DNA of 31,046 bases from Nitrospinota bacterium (GTDB taxonomy: Bacteria; Nitrospinota; Nitrospinia; JACRGO01). Where the stretch lies: the NCBI GenBank assembly GCA_016212295.1, contig JACRGO010000224.1, forward strand, positions 1-31,046, given 5' to 3'. The position numbers and the translations under genes are program-made. The notes under the pieces are model-generated. The model had not been told where the DNA came from. It searched no databases and was given only the letters and a program-made list of their open reading frames with translations. Positions 1 through 7,959 of the stretch are shown piece by piece; position 1 is the stretch's first letter; the number at the start of each line of letters is the position of its first letter.

Positions 1-116
1 CCAAAGGTGTCTCCAATGTCGCGCAAAAGATGAGGCAACTACACCGTAGCGCCAGGTTGGTCTTCGATTACCTGCGCATGACAAAAAACTCCTGCACCCT
101 TAATGGCGTGTGAGAT

Positions 117-932
117 ATGGTAGAACAAATTTACCGTGCCATTGGGGGGCCGTTGATTGACAGTAGCCTGGAAGTTCTCCGTAACCAATCATCGACTTTA
201 CAGAAGCGCATTACACTTGCCGAACATTTGGTCAGTATCAAACGGGATGCTGTCTCCCAGAAGTTCGCGAAGCATGAAGAGCTTGCATCCGCCGAAGACG
301 TCTTGGCCCGCCTCAAAGCCGAACTGGAATCCACCAGGCAGGAGACACAGCGGTTGCAGGGAGCCATTCACGTTCACGCAACGGTAAACGGTGTATTTAC
401 TAACCGCAAGGTCTCCGCGGGCCAAGAGGTTCAGAAGGGCGACAACCTGGCTGAAATCATCTCACTAAACCACATCTACATCGCATCCACGCTTTTTCCA
501 AAAGAAGATGCTGAACTTAAAGGGAAGCGAGCGGTTATTAATTTTGCCGGTGAAAGCTCGATTTCAGGAACAATTGTCAATATTCTGCCGCAAAGAACAG
601 CCGAAGGAGCAGTCGTTGTATGGATTGAAGGGCCTGGTTTAGATAGTGTTCTTCGACCCGGCCAGACAGTAAGCGGAACTGTCGTGCTTTCGCAGCGCAA
701 TAGGGCGCTCGCTGTTCCTCAGAGCGCCATAGTGCTGGACGAGAAGGAGCGGGCGCACGTATTTGTGAAGGATTCCTCCGGCTATCATCAAAAACCTGTC
801 AAGGCCGGTATCGTCTCCGATGGCTGGGTTGAAATCGTGTCCGGGCTAAAGGAAGGGGATGAGGTAGTCGTCCAAGGGGCATACGAATTATTCCATCGTA
901 ATTTCAACAAGCTCTATAAGGTGGCGGACTGA
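117..932 (+). CDS. RND efflux periplasmic adaptor (HlyD/CusB-type), N-terminally short
   Basis: This is a membrane-fusion (adaptor) protein that would link the inner-membrane pump encoded next to an outer-membrane channel. The 271 residues begin with a coiled-coil hairpin (about 15-85). A lipoyl second half follows (about 86-115, with VNGVFTNRKVSAGQEV and KGDNLAEI), then a beta-barrel domain and a membrane-proximal domain (about 185-265, with VPQSAIV and GLKEGDEVVVQGAYEL). Adaptors of this family normally run 350-420 residues and start with a signal peptide or lipoprotein signal plus the first half of the lipoyl domain; neither is visible here. The same frame upstream is closed by TGA at 111-113, and no lipoyl-like sequence appears in any frame of the first 113 bases. 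The gene may be a degenerate 5'-truncated copy, or it may restart after a nonsense change. Its TGA overlaps the permease ATG by one base (TGATG), so translation is probably coupled. Family call is firm; start and integrity are not. Confidence 0.75.
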   Translation: MVEQIYRAIGGPLIDSSLEVLRNQSSTLQKRITLAEHLVSIKRDAVSQKFAKHEELASAEDVLARLKAELESTRQETQRLQGAIHVHATVNGVFTNRKVSAGQEVQKGDNLAEIISLNHIYIASTLFPKEDAELKGKRAVINFAGESSISGTIVNILPQRTAEGAVVVWIEGPGLDSVLRPGQTVSGTVVLSQRNRALAVPQSAIVLDEKERAHVFVKDSSGYHQKPVKAGIVSDGWVEIVSGLKEGDEVVVQGAYELFHRNFNKLYKVAD

Positions 933-3900
933 TGCGGTCTGTGCTTCGGCTGGTTGTAAGCAATCCCATTGCCACTGTGCTCATGGTTATATTTATGGCG
1001 CTTGCCGGTATGTATTCTGCCTGGCATATGCCGGTCGACCTGTTTCCGAACCTTGATATCCCTGTCGTCAACATCATTACCCATTATCCCGGAGCCTCGG
1101 AGGAAGACATGGAACGGCTTGTCTCCCGGCCAATAGAGGACGAGATACTCACTATTCCTGGCGTTAAGCGTGTTGCCTCGACCTCGGTCCAGGGCATCTC
1201 TCAGGTAACCGCGGAATTCACTTGGGGGACGACTATTCTCGACGCGACACAACTTGCGCAGGCAAGACTGGCGAGGCTTGCAGGCCTGCTTCCCGCAGGC
1301 GCCAGCCTGCGTCTCGAAAATATCGGCGCCACCCTCCAGGAAGTTTGCGGCTACGTAATTTACGGTGGCGGGGATATGGTTACTCTCCGGAATATTGTTC
1401 GCCATGACCTGGCCGGACGGCTCATGGGCGTTGAAGGCGTCTCCTCGGTGGAAGTGCTTGGCGGTGATCAGCGGGCCTTCTATGTGGAAATCAAGCCCGA
1501 AGTGTTGATCCGCCTTCACCTTTCCGTCGATAATCTCGTATCGGTATTGAAAGACCACAACATATCAGCGGTGGCCGGCTATCTTGGCCAGTCTGGGCGG
1601 GAATATTTGATTCGTGGTGACGCGCGTTTGAAGACGCTTGACGACATCCGCTCTCTTCCGGTCCGCAACGATGGGGCAAGGCCGGTTCTGCTCGGGGATA
1701 TAGCGAAGGTTTTCGAAGGGCGCGCCCCAAGGCATTACGCTGTTCAGGGAGACGCGGTCCCGGCGGTGGCGATGATTGTGCGTAAGCAGCCCGGGGCAAG
1801 CACGATCCGCGTGGCGCGCGGGGTCGAGAATGCGCTCACCCGCCTTACGGACCTTCTGCCGCGGGAAACGCGTGTAAAGAAGTTCTATGATCAATCGGAG
1901 ATTATTAAGGAGTCTCAGGACGTGATCATGCACGACCTTGTCGTTGGCGCTCTGCTGGTCGTCATCGTCCTTTATTTCTTTCTCGGCTCGGTTCGGCCGA
2001 CTCTCATCGTGGCTCTCACCATACCGATCACCTTTCTTGCCACGGTAGCCATCATGATGTGGTTGGGCATGGGCCTCAACGTGATCACCATGACGGCCCT
2101 GACGCTGGCCATCGGTATGATCGTGGACGATGCCATCGTCGTGGCCGAGAACATTGACCGCCACGCCCATTTGGCCTCAGAGGCGGACGAGGCAAGCATC
2201 GAAGGGGCTCTGGAGATCGCCGGCCCCGATGCCTCAGGCACTTTCACCACTGTAGCCGCGTTCCTTCCCTTTGTCCTGATGACAGGCATTGCCGCGCTTT
2301 TCATTCGGCCTTTCGGCCTGACCATCAGTGCGGCGCTTATCGTCTCTTTGCTCCTGTCACTGACGCTGGTGCCGACACTCTTCAGCCGGATGAAAGGCCT
2401 TTCTTCCAGCAGGAACGACTTTCCCGGCGCACGGCTGCTTAAACGATTGGATGCGGCGCTTCAGGCCACCTTGAGGTTCTCCTTCCGGCACAAGTGGTTT
2501 GTCTTGAGTTTGGCCGCCCTCGCTCTGGGAGCAGCGGGACTTTCCGCGTTCCTGGGTAAGACTTCCGTCCTGCCGCCTATCGACGAGGGGGCCATTCTTA
2601 TCGAGTATGTCATGCCTCCCGGCACATCTCTCAATGAAAGCGATCGGATCGGTGATACGCTCGACAGAATCGCCTTGGCGGATTCAGATGTCTCATGCGT
2701 TTATCGGCGCACGGGTTCTCCCGGAAACGGGTACCAGATCGAGGGAGTCAACAAAGGAGAATTGCTTCTCAAACTGAAAGCCAAGGGCGAGCGAACTCGG
2801 TCGACAGGGCAGATCATTCGCGCCCTGAAAGAATCCTACTCAAAACTGAGCGGTGTGGTTTTCCTTTACCATCAACCGACGCAGGAAAAGATCGACGAGA
2901 GCCTCTCAGGGCTGCCCGCCCTGTTCGGCATCACCATATACGGCGCTGATATGGACACCCTCATCTCGCTTGCCGACCGGGTAGAAACCATGCTCTCTAA
3001 AGAATCAGGCGTTTCAAATGTGGTGAATAATACGAAGGTGAAGGTCCCGCAGATAGACGTGCGGATAAACTACCCCTCCCTTGCGCAGTACGGAGTGGAT
3101 GCCGCCAGCGTGTTGAGCGCGCTTAAGGCCGCTCGTTTTGGAGTTGAGGCGACGCGGATTATCCGGCAAAAAGAGGACGTTGCCGTGTTGGTAAGGATGG
3201 ATGCTGATACACCTTCCGACATTAATAGTATAAAACAATTGCCTATCGGGACCACCCGGGGAGACTGGCTGCCACTTGAACGTATTGCCGAGGTGAGCAT
3301 CAACCATGCGCCATCAGCGATCAGCCGGTTGAACGGCCAACGGGAAATCACGCTTCTGGTGGAGGTGGAAGGCAATATTCCATCCATGGTTAAGGACTTG
3401 AGGCGGCAATTCCAATCCCTTGAACTGCCGGAAGGGTACAGCATCGATTTCACCGGCCAATACCAGGCGCTCATCGAAACGGCGATTGAAATGGGCTTTG
3501 CCGTTGCAGCTTCCGTAGTCCTGATCTATCTTGTCATGGCGATGCAGTTCGGCTCCTGGCTCCAACCGCTTATCATCCTGATGACTGTCCCCCTGTCGCT
3601 CGTCGGCGCTCTGGCCGGCTTGTTCCTGGCCCGGCAGGGCATCGATATATCCGTGGGGATGGGGACTGTCACCTTGGTGGGCATTGCCGTTAACAATGCG
3701 ATTGTCCTCATGGATTTTGCCAACAGGGAACTCGCTTCCGGCAAGAGTGTTACCGATGCCCTGCTTTCCGCGGCCTCCGTTCGCCTGCGTCCCATACTCC
3801 TTACCACGCTCACTACCATCGCTGCGCTACTGCCGGCCGCGATAGGAACAACCGTCGGCTCAAAAATTTTTCAGCCTTTTGCCATTACCGTAATCAGCGG

Positions 3901-4006
3901 CTTGGTCAGTGGGGTGCTTGCAACGCTGGTCATTGTTCCCACATTGATCGCTAAGGCTGAAGTACATGATAGTAAAAAAATAACTTCCACAACTTTAGGC
4001 ACTTGA
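932..4006 (+). CDS. RND family efflux permease (HAE/AcrB-like)
   Basis: This is a proton-driven inner-membrane pump subunit of 1024 residues, the usual RND length. An N-terminal transmembrane helix (about 8-28) is followed by a periplasmic porter domain containing GASEEDMERLVSRPIED and IPGVKRVAST. Helices TM2-6 (about 335-480) carry the proton-relay pair D399-D400 in IVDDAIVVAENI. A second porter domain follows, then TM8-12 with GIAVNNAIVLMDF. The double Asp places it with drug/solvent (HAE) pumps rather than heavy-metal pumps, which usually read DGAVV. At the place of the AcrB TM10 lysine the sequence reads NN, as in many uncharacterised environmental RND pumps, so the substrate cannot be predicted. 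It is translationally coupled to the adaptor in front. No outer-membrane channel gene is in the window. Confidence 0.93.
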   Translation: MRSVLRLVVSNPIATVLMVIFMALAGMYSAWHMPVDLFPNLDIPVVNIITHYPGASEEDMERLVSRPIEDEILTIPGVKRVASTSVQGISQVTAEFTWGTTILDATQLAQARLARLAGLLPAGASLRLENIGATLQEVCGYVIYGGGDMVTLRNIVRHDLAGRLMGVEGVSSVEVLGGDQRAFYVEIKPEVLIRLHLSVDNLVSVLKDHNISAVAGYLGQSGREYLIRGDARLKTLDDIRSLPVRNDGARPVLLGDIAKVFEGRAPRHYAVQGDAVPAVAMIVRKQPGASTIRVARGVENALTRLTDLLPRETRVKKFYDQSEIIKESQDVIMHDLVVGALLVVIVLYFFLGSVRPTLIVALTIPITFLATVAIMMWLGMGLNVITMTALTLAIGMIVDDAIVVAENIDRHAHLASEADEASIEGALEIAGPDASGTFTTVAAFLPFVLMTGIAALFIRPFGLTISAALIVSLLLSLTLVPTLFSRMKGLSSSRNDFPGARLLKRLDAALQATLRFSFRHKWFVLSLAALALGAAGLSAFLGKTSVLPPIDEGAILIEYVMPPGTSLNESDRIGDTLDRIALADSDVSCVYRRTGSPGNGYQIEGVNKGELLLKLKAKGERTRSTGQIIRALKESYSKLSGVVFLYHQPTQEKIDESLSGLPALFGITIYGADMDTLISLADRVETMLSKESGVSNVVNNTKVKVPQIDVRINYPSLAQYGVDAASVLSALKAARFGVEATRIIRQKEDVAVLVRMDADTPSDINSIKQLPIGTTRGDWLPLERIAEVSINHAPSAISRLNGQREITLLVEVEGNIPSMVKDLRRQFQSLELPEGYSIDFTGQYQALIETAIEMGFAVAASVVLIYLVMAMQFGSWLQPLIILMTVPLSLVGALAGLFLARQGIDISVGMGTVTLVGIAVNNAIVLMDFANRELASGKSVTDALLSAASVRLRPILLTTLTTIAALLPAAIGTTVGSKIFQPFAITVISGLVSGVLATLVIVPTLIAKAEVHDSKKITSTTLGT

Positions 4007-4063
4007 AACTTTAGCGCACTTTAGTCACTCGCACTGCCATCCCGTTGATTTTAAAGAAAAATT

Positions 4064-4813
4064 TTAAAATTTCGGTTTCAATGCGTCCCTTGGAAGCTCG
4101 ATAATAAAGACCGCCCCTTCCACGGCGGACGCGTCCAGGTATATTCTGCCGCCGTGCTGTTTTACGAACAGATGGGCGTTGTAGAGGCCTAGCCCTGAGC
4201 CCTTGAAGGCCCTTTGGGATTTCAGATTAATCTGCTCAAACCGGTGGAAGATCCTCTCCCTCTCTTCCTTCGGTATGCCAGGGCCGGTGTCCTTTACTTT
4301 TATAACCACAATTTCATCAGCCGCCTGAACGCCGAGGGTGATCCGTCCGCCTGGAGGGGTGAATTTCAACGCGTTGGACACCAGGTTGTTCAGGACGTGA
4401 TAGCGAAGCTTGGTGATGTCCCAACGGACCGCCGGCAAATGGGATTTTAGTTCCAGTGAAAGACCTATTCCCTTTGCCTTTGCTTCGTATTCGAAGGTTT
4501 TAAGCGCTTCGTGAAATTCCTTTTCCGGCTCAGCAACCCATTCTGGCTCCACGCTTTCCTTTCCCGCCTCCATCTTCGCCATTGCGAGAATGCTTTCAAC
4601 CAGCTTGGACATATCGCGCCCGGCCCCGCTGATCCTTTGAAGCATGTGTATCCATTTCGAGTTAGACGGGCTTTCCTCAAGCATTTCCCGCAGGATTATT
4701 TCCGAAAAACCGATGATGGCCACCAGGGGCGATTTAAGGTCGTGGCTGATGGTGGAAAGGATGTTGTTATGCTTTTCTATTATTGCCTGCTCGCTGAATT
4801 GCTTGTGGTTCAT
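4064..4813 (-). CDS. soluble histidine kinase without sensor domain
   Basis: This is a cytoplasmic two-component sensor kinase reduced to its catalytic core. The ATG at 4813 is chosen over the one at 4840 because AAAGGAAAAAGAAT precedes it, while the upstream ATG has no ribosome-binding site; this gives 249 residues. A dimerisation/phosphoacceptor domain carries ISHDLKSPL (His at about residue 24). The ATPase domain shows an N box (NNLVSNALKFTPPGG), G1 (DTGPGIP), F box (IFHRFEQI) and G2 (GSGLGLYNA). No membrane helix or PAS/GAF domain is seen, so its signal must come from a partner. It lies downstream of phoR on the same strand, about 210 bases away across a repeat-rich gap. It could therefore be a late gene of the Pho operon or an independent kinase. 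It converges with the RND permease gene across only 57 bases. Confidence 0.88.
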   Translation of the reverse strand: MNHKQFSEQAIIEKHNNILSTISHDLKSPLVAIIGFSEIILREMLEESPSNSKWIHMLQRISGAGRDMSKLVESILAMAKMEAGKESVEPEWVAEPEKEFHEALKTFEYEAKAKGIGLSLELKSHLPAVRWDITKLRYHVLNNLVSNALKFTPPGGRITLGVQAADEIVVIKVKDTGPGIPKEERERIFHRFEQINLKSQRAFKGSGLGLYNAHLFVKQHGGRIYLDASAVEGAVFIIELPRDALKPKF

Positions 4814-4848
4814 ATTCTTTTTCCTTTTGTTTAGACGCATTAAAACGT

Positions 4849-4920
4849 TCGATAAAAATCCAAATCACAATTGTCAAATAACAAATAAATCCCGGTAACC
4901 AAAATCACAAAGAACAAGCA
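4849..4920. repeat. A/C-rich dispersed intergenic repeat (CAAATAACAAAT type)
   Basis: The gap between the two kinase genes opens with a run of near-repeats of the words CAAATCACAA, CAAATAACAAATAAATCCC and AACCAAAATCACAAAGAACAAG. Such low-complexity A/C-rich words recur between genes in many environmental genomes. No reading frame or regulatory site is evident in it. It leads directly into the 71-bp inverted repeat at 4940-5010. Confidence 0.45.
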
Positions 4921-4939
4921 AGGAAATGGAATTGTTTTG

Positions 4940-5010
4940 GTTATTCGGATTTGTTTCGTATTTCGGCATCCGGTATTCGGATTTTGGTTGCGGCCAAAGG
5001 CCGCGCCATG
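4940..5010 (+). repeat. 71-bp inverted repeat, left copy, ending in a REP-like hairpin
   Basis: This 71-base stretch matches the reverse complement of 10735-10805 with 4 mismatches by eye and no gaps. It starts GTTATTCGGATTTG and ends with TTTTGGTTGCGGC, a 3-base loop, then GCCGCGCCATG. The last 29 bases are identical in both copies and contain the palindrome GCGGCC-AAA-GGCCGC. The copy lies just downstream of the phoR stop (5028), where the hairpin could also help end transcription. With its partner it brackets phoR, phoB, the porin and pstS. Confidence 0.85.
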
Positions 5011-5027
5011 CCGCTCCGTGGCGGATT

Positions 5028-6866
5028 TTAACCGTTATTAGTTTTACTGCCGGCAATTGGCAGGAGGAAGAAAAAGGACGAGCCCTTCCCCGATTCGCTC
5101 CGCGCCCATACCTTGCCGCCGTGGTTCTCGATTATATGCTTTATGATGGAAAGTCCCAGGCCCGTTCCTCCAAGCTCCCTGGACCTCCCCTTGTCCACCC
5201 TGTAAAACCTCTCGAAAATTCTCGGTAAATCCTTTTCCGGTATGCCGGAGCCGTTGTCCTCAACAGCCACCCTCAGAAAATCCTCCCTCCGGGTTGAAGG
5301 AATTCCCGCCTTCTCCAACTCATCTGTGTCCGGAAGTCCAGCCGCCACTTTAACGGTCCCCTTCCCGTTGCCGATATATTTCACGGCGTTATCCAATAAG
5401 TTCAGAAATACAATTCCCAATTGCTTGCGGTCGGCCGCAACCTGGGCGCAGTCCTTATCAATTTGATTTAAAATAACCACATTTCTTTTCGCCGCTTCTT
5501 CCTGGACAATGGAAATGGCCTCGTTCAACTCATTATGGAGATCCAGGCTTTCCTGGGTTATATCCACGCGTTTGGATTCTATCCTGGACAGATAGAGAAT
5601 ATCTTCTATCAAGACCCGCAGCCGTTCGGCGTTCCTGCAGATCCCGTCAATATATTTTTTCCGCGTTTGCTCGTCCTTCAGGGTCCCGGCCGCAAGGGTC
5701 TCGGCGAAGCCCCGAATGGCGGTCAAGGGGGTCTTCAACTCGTGGCTGACATTGGCCACGAACTCCTTTCGCGCGCTTAAAAGGCGCCTTAGCTCAGTGA
5801 TATCATTGAATACGGCCACCACCCCGATGGCTTTATTATTAAAAAGAATGGGAGAAAAATGGACCATGCAGACCTGGTCCATGTGAGGGACTGGCTTGAC
5901 CTCCACCGCCACGTTGGCCAGTTCATGCAAGGACTTTTCCGCTGAGTCGCTCAGGAGAGTGTTGCGAAACGCCTCCATCAAGGTCAAACCTTCAGCGGGA
6001 ACAGGAGATTTCAGCATATTGGACAGGGCCGGATTAATCGACGCTATTCTTAAGTCCTGGCCCAGGATCAAGACGCCTTCCGCCATGCTGGACAGGACCG
6101 CCTTTACCTCGGCCTTTTCCGAGTCCAGCTTTTCCATGTAACCGTTTAGCTTTCGGGCCATCTCATTAAGGCTTTGCGAGAGGTCCCCCAACTCGTCCCT
6201 GCCCATGCAAGGCAGCTTTGTTTGCAAATCCCCTCTGGCGAATGCCTCCGCGGCTTCCTTGATTTTCAAGGTCCTGCGCGTGATAACCAGGGACGTGGCA
6301 TATCCAAAAACCAGGGAAATAAAAACGCCCAGCAAACCCGCTTTCAGCAGGGAACGCCTCAACTCGCCTGATGCGTTTTCAATATTGGCAAGGGGGAGGG
6401 CGAGGCGGACTACCCAAAGCCCTTTATCCTTTAAATCGAGCGGCAGGGCCATATAGAGCAGCTCACTGTGGACAGTAGCGCTCCGCCGGATATTCTGTCC
6501 AAAACCCGCTGACAGAGCCTGCCTGAATTCAGGCCTGTCTCCGTGGTTGGCGACCTCGCTTATTTTTTCCTTCGGCACCATGGAGTCTCCGAAAACCACG
6601 CCGTCCGCACGGATAATGCTCACCCTCAGGTTAAACAACTCTCCAAGATTGTCCGCCAGGCGGTCCAACTCCTCCGGGAATTTTTCCGCTCCTTCGGCGC
6701 TGATATAGTCCCTCGCGGAATAAATGTCTTTCCGCAAATTCTCCTCAGCGTATTGAACTAACCGGGAATGGAGAAAATTATGAAGAAAGAGGGCCACTAT
6801 GGCGATCACAGTGGACGCGAGCAGGATATAGGAAAGGGCGAGTTTCCAGCGGATTTTAAGAGACAT
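5028..6866 (-). CDS. phoR: phosphate regulon sensor histidine kinase PhoR-like
   Basis: This membrane sensor kinase pairs with the PhoB-like regulator encoded in front of it; the two genes overlap by 11 bases, so they are co-translated. Its 612 residues show TM1 (about 8-28), an extracytoplasmic region (about 30-170), TM2 (about 172-194), a HAMP linker (about 195-248) and a PAS domain (about 255-360). A phosphoacceptor domain follows with FVANVSHELKTPLTAIRGFAE (His375). The ATPase domain has an N box (NLLDNAVKYIGNGKG), DNGSGIP, IFERFYRVDKGRSRELGGTGLGLSI. The last stretch is diagnostic of PhoR-type kinases. The large extracytoplasmic domain, absent from E. coli PhoR, resembles Gram-positive PhoR and deltaproteobacterial-type kinases. 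The phosphate role rests on homology and on the adjacent pstS, porin and Pho-box-like sites. Confidence 0.88.
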   Translation of the reverse strand: MSLKIRWKLALSYILLASTVIAIVALFLHNFLHSRLVQYAEENLRKDIYSARDYISAEGAEKFPEELDRLADNLGELFNLRVSIIRADGVVFGDSMVPKEKISEVANHGDRPEFRQALSAGFGQNIRRSATVHSELLYMALPLDLKDKGLWVVRLALPLANIENASGELRRSLLKAGLLGVFISLVFGYATSLVITRRTLKIKEAAEAFARGDLQTKLPCMGRDELGDLSQSLNEMARKLNGYMEKLDSEKAEVKAVLSSMAEGVLILGQDLRIASINPALSNMLKSPVPAEGLTLMEAFRNTLLSDSAEKSLHELANVAVEVKPVPHMDQVCMVHFSPILFNNKAIGVVAVFNDITELRRLLSARKEFVANVSHELKTPLTAIRGFAETLAAGTLKDEQTRKKYIDGICRNAERLRVLIEDILYLSRIESKRVDITQESLDLHNELNEAISIVQEEAAKRNVVILNQIDKDCAQVAADRKQLGIVFLNLLDNAVKYIGNGKGTVKVAAGLPDTDELEKAGIPSTRREDFLRVAVEDNGSGIPEKDLPRIFERFYRVDKGRSRELGGTGLGLSIIKHIIENHGGKVWARSESGKGSSFFFLLPIAGSKTNNG

Positions 6867-7566
6867 ATTCCTGCCCTTCCTTCAAACGGTAGCCGACCCC
6901 TCTTACAGTTTCGATCATGTCGCCTGCCTTGCCGAGTTTGGTTCTCAACCTTTGAATATGGGTGTCCACCGTGCGCGAGAATATTTCCGCGTTATATCCC
7001 CAAACCTTGTCCAGGAGCTGGTCGCGGCTGAAGACCCTTCCCGGATGTGACATGAATTCATCCAGCAAGCGGAATTCCAGCAGGGTGAACTCCTTTTTTT
7101 TGTCCCCGACCCAAACGGTGTGGCTTGCCTTGTCCATCCGGACATCGCCTACCTGGAGGAATAAACTTTTGCTGTCCTTTCCCTCTACCCTGCCGCCTCT
7201 TCTCAAAACGGCCCGGACCCGGAGGACTAGCTCCCGCACACTGAAAGGCTTGGTGATGTAATCATCGGCCCCTAGTTCAAAACCGAGAAGACGGTCCACC
7301 TCCTCTTCCCTGGCCGTGACCATTATAATCGGGATATGGGCTGTCTTTTCGTTCGCCTTTAAAATCTTGCAGACTTCCAGGCCGTCCGGCTCCGGCATCA
7401 TCAGGTCCAGAAGGACCAAATCAGGTTTTTCCTTTTCAATCAGCTTCAACGCTGGCGCGCCGCCCGAGGCCGCGGCCGTTTCATAACCGGCGTTTTTTAA
7501 ATTGGTGGAAATGATATCCAGGATATCGGGTTCGTCATCCACCACTATTATTTTTTTCTTGCCCAC
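6856..7566 (-). CDS. phoB: phosphate regulon response regulator PhoB-like
   Basis: This is an OmpR/PhoB-family transcription factor of 236 residues. The receiver domain (1-120) has acidic residues D10/D11, phospho-acceptor D54 (LVLLDLMMP), switch T84 and K106 (TKPFS). A winged-helix DNA-binding domain (about 135-230) follows, with LLDEFMSHPGRVFSRDQLL, VDTHIQRLRTKLG and IETVRGVGYRL. The start is GTG at 7566, preceded by AGGAGG eight bases away. The gene leads a phoB-phoR operon. A Pho-box-like direct repeat lies upstream at the correct distance from a -10 element, so positive autoregulation is likely. The assignment as PhoB rather than another OmpR-type regulator rests on the phoR, pstS and porin neighbours. 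Confidence 0.9.
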   Translation of the reverse strand: MGKKKIIVVDDEPDILDIISTNLKNAGYETAAASGGAPALKLIEKEKPDLVLLDLMMPEPDGLEVCKILKANEKTAHIPIIMVTAREEEVDRLLGFELGADDYITKPFSVRELVLRVRAVLRRGGRVEGKDSKSLFLQVGDVRMDKASHTVWVGDKKKEFTLLEFRLLDEFMSHPGRVFSRDQLLDKVWGYNAEIFSRTVDTHIQRLRTKLGKAGDMIETVRGVGYRLKEGQEYVS

Positions 7567-7604
7567 TTAATCCGCCTCCTGCTCACGGCCCCTTAATTAG
7601 GTCA

Positions 7605-7638
7605 ATGATAAGGAAAATTTGTTACAAGATTATTACAA
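7605..7638 (-). promoter_or_regulatory. phoB promoter: Pho-box-like repeat plus -10
   Basis: Read on the minus strand, 7638-7621 is TTGTAATAATCTTGTAAC, two TTGTAA-type units spaced 11 bases apart. It agrees at 12 of 18 positions with the E. coli Pho box CTGTCATAAATCTGTCAC as I recall it. A -10-like TATCAT (7610-7605) follows after 10 bases, the spacing seen in E. coli PhoB-activated promoters where the box replaces the -35. The phoB GTG is about 40 bases further on. The arrangement suggests autoregulation; binding is inferred. Confidence 0.6.
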
Positions 7639-7654
7639 AACGGTAAAATTTTAG

Positions 7655-7735
7655 ATAAGGAAGGCAGGAAACCAGGAAAAAATCGGAAAGGTGGGAAAAC
7701 TATAAAGAATTTTCCTGCATTCCTGCCTTCCTTAT
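7655..7735. repeat. inverted repeat with 25-bp arms (AAGGAAGGCAGGAA type)
   Basis: The arm at about 7655-7680 (ATAAGGAAGGCAGGAA, then ACCAGGAAAA) is repeated in inverted orientation at 7710-7735 (TTTCCTGCATTCCTGCC, then TTCCTTATT). There are about 2-3 mismatches and a loop near 29 bases. It sits in the divergent phoB/porin gap between the two Pho-box-like sites. It could be a small mobile or REP-like element or a bidirectional hairpin; there is no T-tract to make it a clear terminator. Confidence 0.65.
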
Positions 7736-7751
7736 TGGAAATTCTTGGCAT

Positions 7752-7790
7752 TTAACAAAGATTTAACCGTGGCTTCATAATCCCGCAACA
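7752..7790. promoter_or_regulatory. array of four 11-bp-spaced PhoB/PhoP-type units
   Basis: TTAACA (7752), TTAACC (7763), TTCATA (7774) and GCAACA (7785) start exactly 11 bases apart, the helical period of PhoB/PhoP direct-repeat sites. The first two units fit the TTAACA-like word used by PhoP and are clear; the last two are degenerate. The array lies about 170-210 bases upstream of the porin start and 185-225 bases from the phoB start, so it could serve either gene. Function is inferred from spacing and context only. Confidence 0.5.
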
Positions 7791-7819
7791 TTAACAATTT
7801 ACAATATGCAACAGTTAAT

Positions 7820-7825
7820 TATAAT
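7820..7825 (+). promoter_or_regulatory. -10 element of the porin promoter
   Basis: This is a perfect TATAAT, with TTAACAATTTACAATATGCAACAG immediately upstream supplying A/T-rich, Pho-like half-sites in place of a clear -35 TTGACA. A start near 7832 would give an untranslated leader of about 128 bases. That leader holds a partial copy of the CGCGGAGTTTGCGCGG repeat word (about 7900-7916). The porin ribosome-binding site (AAAGGAG) is just before 7960. Confidence 0.45.
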
Positions 7826-7959
7826 TACGTTCAGCTTTTTTTGTAATGACTGACTTGTGCAAAAATAAAGAAAAGGGGGTGGTTGAGGAGTTTCGAGCTA
7901 TCGCGGAGTTTGCGCGGGAAAAATTAAATTATCCGTTATTTCGATAAAAGGAGAATTTC

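Noticed and set aside
1-113. Open frame from base 3 to a TGA at 111-113, possibly the end of an upstream gene.
   Set aside because: Only 36 codons are in view and they match no family I can name; it does not look like the missing lipoyl half of the adaptor.
914-1558. A 214-codon minus-strand frame.
   Set aside because: It lies wholly opposite the RND permease gene and has no recognisable domain.
4048-4070. ATTTTAAA/TTTTAAAAT hairpin as a terminator between the RND and kinase genes.
   Set aside because: The stem is purely A/T, overlaps the kinase stop codon and has no G/C core, so it would be unstable.
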